Shown piece after piece: positions 20,497 to 24,808 of a stretch of 24,808 nucleotides of DNA. Location of the stretch: IMG/VR virus record IMGVR_UViG_3300025070_000220, positions 1-24,808 of that record. One strand, written 5' to 3'. The notes under the pieces were generated by a model that ran no database searches, had not been told where the DNA came from, and saw only the letters and a program-made list of their open reading frames with translations. Within the stretch, counting starts at the first letter, position 1, and the number at the start of each line of letters is the position of its first letter. A program made the position numbers and the translations under genes. This DNA comes from a virus.

Positions 20497-22442
20497 TGCA
20501 ATCAGTAGATTGGCAAAGAATAGCACCTGAAGTTGCAAAGCAATTACTAGGTGAACCTACTAGCACCTCATCTAATGAATTAAGATGGGGTCGCAAGGGT
20601 TCTTTTGTTCTTAACTTAGAAGCAGGAACTTGGTTTGATTTTGAGAATGATACTGGTGGTGGATTAATAGATTTAATCAAACACTTGAATCAAGATGTCA
20701 ATACAGTTTTAAAACAGTTTGGTTATGACTTAGCATTACAATCAAATGACTCCTTATTAAGTGGTTTTTCTCCCCCTAAAAGCAAAACCACAAGTAATGC
20801 TAGGTCATTCTCTAGAGAGCAGATGATTGATCTTTACAAACAAGCAATTGTGAAGGTCAAGTATGCTGATAATTTTATGGTGATGCGATTTCCTGAAGGA
20901 CACTTTATTAAGCAAAAATACGCACCATTTACAGCCAACAATGATCAAACTTGGTCTATGAAGCGACCTGAAGGCTCTCTTCCTATTTATTACACAAATA
21001 AGTACCCTACTAAACCTATTATCATAAATGAAGGTGAGAAGGCTCTAAGGGGCTGTGAAGCGATTTATGAGGGTGATAGCTGTACTTGGCATGGTGGAGT
21101 TAATAGCTGGGAGAAAGCAGATTGGAGTCCTATATTTGGTAGGGAAGTTTGGGTATTTCCTGATAATGATGAAGCTGGTATTAAGTGTGCAAATGACATA
21201 GCTAAGATGCTAAAGAAGAATGGATGTAAAGTAAAAGTAGCACAACCACCTGAAACATTTTATGAAAAAGATGATTTATATGATGCATATACAAGGGGTG
21301 ATTTTAAAGAGTCAAAAGATTTAGAAGAATACATAATTAATTGTACTGAGAAGAAACCTAAAGGTGCTGTTACCTTTACAAGAGCAGATGAGGTGTTAAG
21401 ACAGGTAGATAACCCTGATTGGCTCATAGAAGATGTAGTAGAAAAGGAATCATTGATGTGCATCTTTGGAGCTCCTAAGAGTGGTAAGTCGTTTATTGCT
21501 ATAGCTATGGCAGCTTCTATTGCTAAAGGTGAAAGATTTTATGGCAATAAAGCATACGCTAAACCAGTAATGTATGTATGTGGTGAGGGTCAGAGAGGTG
21601 TTAAAAGAAGATTAGCAGCTTGGCAACAAGGTATGTTTGATCTAAACAACGTACCTTTATATCTATCTGATAGAGCAGTTAGAGTTAATGATCCTGATGA
21701 TTTTAAGATGCTAGAAGATGAGATAGAAGCATTAGTACAAGAAGTAGGTGATATAGGCATGATTGTTATTGATACATTCCAGCGTAACTTTGTAGGTAAT
21801 GAGAATAGTGCAGAAGATGTGGGTAACTTTATTAATAAATTAGATGGACTTATTTCACATTATAAGTGTTGTGTATGTTTAGTGCATCATACTGGTCATG
21901 GCAACTCTACAAGAGGTAGAGGATCAAGTGTAATGGGTGCATCTCTAGATTATGAATTTAAAGTAGAAAGAGATGATCAATTAGTTAATGGTTTTGTTGA
22001 TGAGCAGATGCTTGTATCTTTTGAGCAGACATTAAATAAAGATGGTCAAGGTATGGCTGTTAAAAACTTTATGTTTAAAGAAGTACAAATTATAGGCGAA
22101 GGATTGAATCTTACATCAGGATTTTTAGAAGAAACTGATGTTGAAATAAAAGTCAAAAAGAAAACTGGCTTACCACCTATGCAAAAAAGAACCTCAGATG
22201 CATTAAAAATTGTAGCTATGCAAAAAGATATTGCTTCTCCACAAAGTGTATATTTGCAACCAGCAGATTTAGTAGGTCATGTAAAAAATACTAAGGGTGA
22301 AGACTCAAATGCAAATGACATAAATAAGCATTTAAGTGAATTAAAGAAAAAAGATGCAGTTGTATATGATCCTGATTGGGGTTATCAGCATGAAGATTTT
22401 AAGGATATGCCACCTAATTTTCCTAAAACAAATGATAATTAG
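20496..22442 (+). CDS. Primase-helicase: TOPRIM domain plus RepA-like hexameric helicase
   Basis: A 648-aa replication protein. The N-terminal region (about 28-65, RWGRKGSFVLNLEAGTWFDF then NDTGGGLIDLI) is the primase DNA-recognition type but lacks zinc-binding cysteines. A TOPRIM domain (about 170-285) shows IIINEGEKA (E179) and VWVFPDNDEAGIK (D223, D225). The C-terminal AAA_25 / RepA-like helicase has Walker A GAPKSGKS (325-332), Walker B in MIVIDTFQR (D426) and a VHHTGHG motif at 463-469. It would prime and unwind phage DNA; no polymerase is in the window, so host or unseen phage polymerase is needed. The missing zinc finger may mean that it primes with relaxed sequence choice or only acts as helicase. 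Confidence 0.88.
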   Translation: MQSVDWQRIAPEVAKQLLGEPTSTSSNELRWGRKGSFVLNLEAGTWFDFENDTGGGLIDLIKHLNQDVNTVLKQFGYDLALQSNDSLLSGFSPPKSKTTSNARSFSREQMIDLYKQAIVKVKYADNFMVMRFPEGHFIKQKYAPFTANNDQTWSMKRPEGSLPIYYTNKYPTKPIIINEGEKALRGCEAIYEGDSCTWHGGVNSWEKADWSPIFGREVWVFPDNDEAGIKCANDIAKMLKKNGCKVKVAQPPETFYEKDDLYDAYTRGDFKESKDLEEYIINCTEKKPKGAVTFTRADEVLRQVDNPDWLIEDVVEKESLMCIFGAPKSGKSFIAIAMAASIAKGERFYGNKAYAKPVMYVCGEGQRGVKRRLAAWQQGMFDLNNVPLYLSDRAVRVNDPDDFKMLEDEIEALVQEVGDIGMIVIDTFQRNFVGNENSAEDVGNFINKLDGLISHYKCCVCLVHHTGHGNSTRGRGSSVMGASLDYEFKVERDDQLVNGFVDEQMLVSFEQTLNKDGQGMAVKNFMFKEVQIIGEGLNLTSGFLEETDVEIKVKKKTGLPPMQKRTSDALKIVAMQKDIASPQSVYLQPADLVGHVKNTKGEDSNANDINKHLSELKKKDAVVYDPDWGYQHEDFKDMPPNFPKTNDN

Positions 22443-22515
22443 GTCGGAAGTGTCGGAAGGAAGTGTCGGAAGTTTTAAGGAAGTTTTTGGTGAAAAACAA
22501 TAAATAGGTCGGAAG
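22443..22515. repeat. GTCGGAAG iteron-like direct repeats (possible origin)
   Basis: Four copies of GTCGGAAG at 22443-22450, 22452-22459, 22465-22472 and 22508-22515, with a relative (GTTCGGAG) at 22560-22567. They lie in the 129-base gap directly after the primase-helicase gene, which is otherwise purine-rich on this strand. Short, similarly oriented repeats next to a replication gene resemble initiator-binding iterons. They could instead be operator sites or a target of slippage. The bases are certain; the role is not. Confidence 0.6.
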
Positions 22516-22516
22516 G

Positions 22517-22545
22517 AAGGGAAGGAAGTATGTAATACTTCCCTT
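22517..22545. promoter_or_regulatory. Hairpin with alternative pairings beside the repeats
   Basis: GGAAGTAT (22524-22531) and ATACTTCC (22535-22542) make a perfect 8-bp stem with a GTA loop. Alternatively, AAGGGAA (22517-22523) can pair with TTCCCTT (22539-22545), with GTAT/ATAC inside and GGAA bulged out. Either form is stable for such AT-rich DNA. It may be part of an origin, or an attenuator before the 164-aa gene. No T-run follows, so it is not a standard terminator. Confidence 0.6.
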
Positions 22546-22571
22546 ACTTCCTACTAAATGTTCGGAGTTTT

Positions 22572-23066
22572 ATGAAAACATATTTAGATGAAACATTAGA
22601 AGATAAATTAAAAGAACTTAGGGTTTATGAATTAGAAACTTTTGTGAAGTGGGGTAATCGTAAACGAATCTTTAAGATGGTTGGTGTTCAGTTTGAGATT
22701 AAATTTTGTAAAGCAGAACAATTACTAAAAGATTCTTTACATAATGATACGACTGCTCAAAAACTTAAAATGGTTGAGATGATGATCAGAGCTTATGAGC
22801 AGTTAAATATTAAATGCGAAGAAAGTGGTTACATTATGATCCAGCCAAATGTTAAGTGCTTTAACTTTGATAACAAGACTGCATTAGTTTGTGATACTGA
22901 TGATGAGAAACCAGCACTTGAAATGATACATAAAGATGAAAATGACATAATGATATTTAGTATTGAAGAATTATTACGATGTATTCCTGATGATTTTATG
23001 AAAGCAAAAGAACTGTTATCTAAATTAGATAAGTCAGTTAATTTTCAGAAGGTTAATTATGTCTAA
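22572..23066 (+). CDS. Protein of unknown function (164 aa)
   Basis: The first gene after the repeat region, with GGAG just before its ATG. The N-terminal third is basic and helical (DETLEDKLKELRVYELETFV, WGNRKRIFKMVGVQFEIKFC). The middle includes a helix (AQKLKMVEMMIRAYEQLNIK) and two cysteines, and the end is acidic and strand/helix mixed (CFNFDNKTALVCDTDDEKPA then IFSIEELLRCIPDDF). There are no metal pairs, membrane segments or nucleotide motifs. Context suggests DNA metabolism. It is not recognised. Confidence 0.62.
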   Translation: MKTYLDETLEDKLKELRVYELETFVKWGNRKRIFKMVGVQFEIKFCKAEQLLKDSLHNDTTAQKLKMVEMMIRAYEQLNIKCEESGYIMIQPNVKCFNFDNKTALVCDTDDEKPALEMIHKDENDIMIFSIEELLRCIPDDFMKAKELLSKLDKSVNFQKVNYV

Positions 23067-23184
23067 GTGGAATGATGTTAAAGATGGTGGGAAGGGTAGT
23101 AAAAGAAGGAAAGAAGATAAGAAGAAGATAGATGCTAATTGGGATAAGGTATTTGGTAAGAAGAAAAAGGATAAAAAGAAATGA
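23059..23184 (+). CDS. Lys-rich micro-protein (41 aa)
   Basis: MSKWNDVKDGGKGSKRRKED, then KKKIDANWDKVFGKKKKDKKK: about half the residues are Lys or Arg, with two Trp. It overlaps the upstream stop by eight bases and ends ATGA with the next gene, so it is part of a coupled string and probably real. Such a charge suggests nucleic-acid or membrane-surface binding, or a role as an inhibitor of a host protein. No family is known to me. Confidence 0.55.
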   Translation: MSKWNDVKDGGKGSKRRKEDKKKIDANWDKVFGKKKKDKKK

Positions 23185-23612
23185 GTACATTTCATAGAGA
23201 CTTGGATCAGGGCAAGAAAGTAGAAGATATAGTTCTTGCAAAAATACATGAGAAATATCCTCTTGCAACTAAATTAGAAGGAAAAGTAAAACCTTATGAT
23301 ATTTATATACCTGAATTAAATATTTATGTAGAAGTAAAATCAGATAAAAAAAGTCAGGAGACAGGTAATATTGTTATAGAAGTTGAGATGTACGATAAAC
23401 CTAGTGGTTTAAATTCTACAAGATCAGATGTATGGGTTATCTATACTGGAATAGAATTTATTTACATAACTCCTATGAGAATATGGGAATGTGTAAGTAG
23501 GAATATGTTAGCACCTGCAAAATTTATAGGTAAAGGTGATGATCAATTCAAGAAAGCATATTTAGTCAAGATAGATCAATTAAAAGAATATAGAACAAGA
23601 GGAGTTTTTTAA
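23181..23612 (+). CDS. PD-(D/E)XK nuclease-like protein
   Basis: A 143-aa protein with a short PD-(D/E)XK core: E15 in a helix (GKKVEDIVLAKIHEKYP), D40 in PYDIYIPELN, and E51-V-K53 in IYVEVKSDKK. A following strand with Glu (NIVIEVEMYDKPSGLN) is as expected for resolvase/restriction-like nucleases. It has a different motif spacing from the 19261 and 16430 proteins, so it is not a recent copy. It lies between a Lys-rich micro-protein and a small conserved phage protein. The target could be branched DNA, nicked DNA or host DNA. Confidence 0.68.
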   Translation: MSTFHRDLDQGKKVEDIVLAKIHEKYPLATKLEGKVKPYDIYIPELNIYVEVKSDKKSQETGNIVIEVEMYDKPSGLNSTRSDVWVIYTGIEFIYITPMRIWECVSRNMLAPAKFIGKGDDQFKKAYLVKIDQLKEYRTRGVF

Positions 23613-23794
23613 TGCCAATAAAACTAAAACCAAGTGCAAAGATTAGAGATAGAGCTACAGGTAAGATAACTACTGAGCATTACTATCTAAAGTGTATGAC
23701 ACTAAAAGAACTGAATGATTATATTGAATCATCAAGTGCAAAGAAAAAGGTCATACAAAAATGTAAGAATGAAATAATAAGGAGAGAGAAATGA
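23612..23794 (+). CDS. Small conserved phage protein (60 aa), unknown
   Basis: MPIKLKPSAKIRDRATGKIT, TEHYYLKCMTLKELNDYIES and a basic C-terminal helix (KKVIQKCKNEIIRREK). I recall similar proteins of the form 'I-K-L-K-P-S-x-K-x-R-D-R-x-T-G-K' in marine and T7-like phages, always small and with no known function. The ATG overlaps the upstream stop (TAATG), and the end forms ATGA with the DUF3310 gene. Confidence 0.65.
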   Translation: MPIKLKPSAKIRDRATGKITTEHYYLKCMTLKELNDYIESSSAKKKVIQKCKNEIIRREK

Positions 23795-24018
23795 AGAAAG
23801 TAGATATGGTAAATTCACCACCACATTATAGAAAAGGGTCTATTGAATGTATTGATGCAATCAAAGCTGCATTAACTCAAGATGAATATAAGGGATATTT
23901 AAAAGGTGCAGCACTAAAATACATTTGGAGAGAATCTTACAAAGATAGCAATATACAAGACTTACAGAAGTCTGTTTGGTATATTAATAAGTTAATAGAA
24001 CATTACGAGAACTTATGA
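23791..24018 (+). CDS. DUF3310 / nucleotide-kinase-like protein
   Basis: A 75-aa protein with the DUF3310 signature: VNSPPHYRKGSIECIDAIKA at the start, then KGYLKGAALKYIWRES and DLQKSVWYINKLIEHYE. The conserved features 'H-Y-x-x-G-x-I-E-x-I-D-A-I', 'G-x-x-x-K-Y-x-W-R' and the 'D-L-x-K-x-x-W-Y-I-x-x-L' helix are all present. Members occur widely in phages and have been linked to nucleotide-kinase-type proteins, so a role in phage nucleotide metabolism is likely but unproved. GGAGAGA lies just before the ATG. Confidence 0.85.
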   Translation: MKKVDMVNSPPHYRKGSIECIDAIKAALTQDEYKGYLKGAALKYIWRESYKDSNIQDLQKSVWYINKLIEHYENL

Positions 24019-24173
24019 AGATAGATAAACAAAAATTAGAACAGAAGATTAAGGAAGGCAAATCATCACATGATATTGCTATGACTTATGATGTACATCC
24101 ATCTACGATCAGAAGGAAAGCTAAGGCATTAGGTCTAAAGTTTCAAACACAATCACATTGGAGAAAGGGATGA
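24015..24173 (+). CDS. Small helix-turn-helix protein (52 aa)
   Basis: MKIDKQKLEQKIKEGKSSHD, then IAMTYDVHPSTIRRKAKALG and LKFQTQSHWRKG. This is a clear HTH: helix one KLEQKIKEGKS, helix two HDIAMTYD, turn VHP, recognition helix STIRRKAKALG. It resembles the homeodomain-like HTH of small terminase or Myb-like phage proteins. The start overlaps the DUF3310 stop (ATGA), and the end overlaps the next gene the same way. The likely role is DNA binding as a local regulator or part of the packaging machinery; nearness to the structural genes favours the latter slightly. Confidence 0.65.
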   Translation: MKIDKQKLEQKIKEGKSSHDIAMTYDVHPSTIRRKAKALGLKFQTQSHWRKG

Positions 24174-24769
24174 CTGTAAGTATAGACATCAAGACTAACG
24201 CTAAAGAATTAGAAAAGAAGTTAGGTATGTTTCAGAAGAAGCATATGCCTGAGATAGTTTCTGATTCTATTAATGAGGTTGGTGTTAAGTCAGTTAATGC
24301 TATGAGAGCTCAATTACTGAAGAAGCTAGATAAACCAACTAAGTTTACATATACAGGTGTTAAGTTATTTAAAGCTAAAGCAAGAGACTTATCTGCATTG
24401 GTATTTATACCTGATATACAAGCAAAGTATTTAGAGAAACAATTTGAAGGTGGTTTGCGATTACCTGAGAAGAATAAGATACCAGTACCAGTAGACAAGG
24501 CTAAGATAAATGCATTTGGTAATATTAAAGGAAAAAGAACTGGACTGATCAAAAGGAATACTGAGTTTATGGGTAATGTTAAAGGTATTGATGGTGTATG
24601 GAGAAGAGTAGGTGGAAAACGTAATCCAAAGCTGAAGCTGATTGTGGCTCTTGAAAGTTCAGTCTTTTACAGAAAGCGTATTGAGTTCTATAAAACAGTT
24701 AGGGGTGTTGTGCAAAAGAATATGGATAAGATATTAAACAAGAACCTGAAGAGGGTAGTTGGCAGATGA
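24170..24769 (+). CDS. Prophage minor tail protein Z-like (tail completion)
   Basis: A 199-aa basic protein. An in-frame TTG lies at 24158, but the ATG at 24170 forms an ATGA overlap with the HTH gene and follows GGAGAAAGGG, so it is preferred. The pattern SIDIKTNAKELEKKLGMFQK, then PEIVSDSINEVGVKSVNAMR, and LDKPTKFTYTGVKLFKAKAR follows the gpZ family, where a helix with alternating Asn/Ala residues is followed by 'P-T-x-F-T'. A YLEKQFEGGLRLPEKNKIPV block is likewise usual. Such proteins are virion minor tail or head-tail completion parts. Being at the far end of the early block, it probably marks the return to structural genes. Confidence 0.72.
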   Translation: MTVSIDIKTNAKELEKKLGMFQKKHMPEIVSDSINEVGVKSVNAMRAQLLKKLDKPTKFTYTGVKLFKAKARDLSALVFIPDIQAKYLEKQFEGGLRLPEKNKIPVPVDKAKINAFGNIKGKRTGLIKRNTEFMGNVKGIDGVWRRVGGKRNPKLKLIVALESSVFYRKRIEFYKTVRGVVQKNMDKILNKNLKRVVGR

Positions 24770-24808
24770 TAGGTTCTTCTACAGCATTCAACGTGGGTTA
24801 TTCGCGAC
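24766..24808 (+). CDS. Start of a further gene (3' partial)
   Basis: An ATG at 24766 overlaps the upstream TGA (ATGA), and 14 codons are readable before the edge: MIGSSTAFNVGYSR. Too short to assign. By usual phage order it could belong to the packaging or portal group that should lie between here and the capsid gene. Confidence 0.5.
   Translation, partial: MIGSSTAFNVGYSR

Noticed and set aside
23034-23268. Two overlapping hydrophobic - strand frames
   Set aside because: They are antisense to a Lys-rich gene, which reads as Phe/Leu on the opposite strand; a composition artefact, not membrane proteins.
24158-24172. TTG at 24158 as the start of the gpZ-like gene
   Set aside because: The ATG at 24170 has a purine-rich ribosome site and the ATGA overlap common in this genome.
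1-24808. tRNA genes, integrase, lysogeny repressor, DNA polymerase
   Set aside because: I looked for cloverleaf-type sequence and for the protein motifs of these families and saw none; absence holds only for this window and by eye.

Overview
The window is one uninterrupted stretch of a tailed-phage genome with long-tail (siphovirus-like) morphogenesis genes. Every convincing gene is on the + strand. Genes are packed with one- to fourteen-base overlaps (TAATG, TGATG and ATGA junctions), and the base composition is strongly AT-rich. The AT-rich codon use, the NLYYT- and NTAVG-repeat tail fibre, the DUF3310 protein and the gene-transfer-agent-type holin recall phages of AT-rich marine bacteria (SAR11-like or similar Alphaproteobacteria). 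This host guess is an inference, not something the sequence proves. No integrase, lysogeny repressor, tRNA, DNA polymerase or recognisable terminase or portal gene is visible; the last two presumably lie beyond the edges.

Layout. (1) 3-2827, head completion: the C-terminal part of a protease-capsid fusion or major capsid protein, a small Lys-rich protein, two tandem paralogous lambda FII-like head-tail joining proteins, a gpU-like tail terminator and a small basic protein missed by simple ORF length cut-offs. (2) 2814-10163, tail: tail tube, a tail assembly chaperone with a classic A AAA AAG programmed -1 frameshift (gpG/gpGT), tape measure, two minor tail proteins, a 1147-aa J-like tail tip protein with an EF-hand-like loop and a recent internal duplication, and a fibre-associated chaperone. 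(3) 10192-14856: a 1554-aa fibre built of NLYYT repeats and about 26 copies of a 17-residue repeat, ending in an S74 self-cleaving chaperone. (4) 14870-16876: two small unknown proteins, a lysis cassette (one-TM holin-like protein, 3TM holin, GH24 lysozyme) and a PD-(D/E)XK protein overlapping the lysozyme end.

(5) 16877-24173, a second transcription block beginning at a likely promoter. It holds very small proteins (several of 30-58 aa), a RecE-like exonuclease, a ribbon-helix-helix protein, a Holliday-junction-resolvase-like nuclease, a putative ssDNA-binding protein with a perfect SSB-type DDDIPF tail, and a TOPRIM primase-helicase. A 129-bp intergenic stretch follows with four GTCGGAAG repeats and a hairpin, a good candidate origin. 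Next come an unknown protein, another PD-(D/E)XK nuclease, a DUF3310 protein and a small HTH protein. (6) 24170-24808: a gpZ-like minor tail or completion protein and the first 14 codons of another gene, probably leading into the packaging and head module.

Together the genes describe a virulent-looking, compact phage. The left part builds head, tail and fibre and lyses the cell. The right part replicates and recombines DNA, using four different PD-(D/E)XK-type nucleases. The least explained parts are the SSB-tailed 207-aa protein, the repeat-rich intergenic region after the primase-helicase, and the cluster of tiny early genes.
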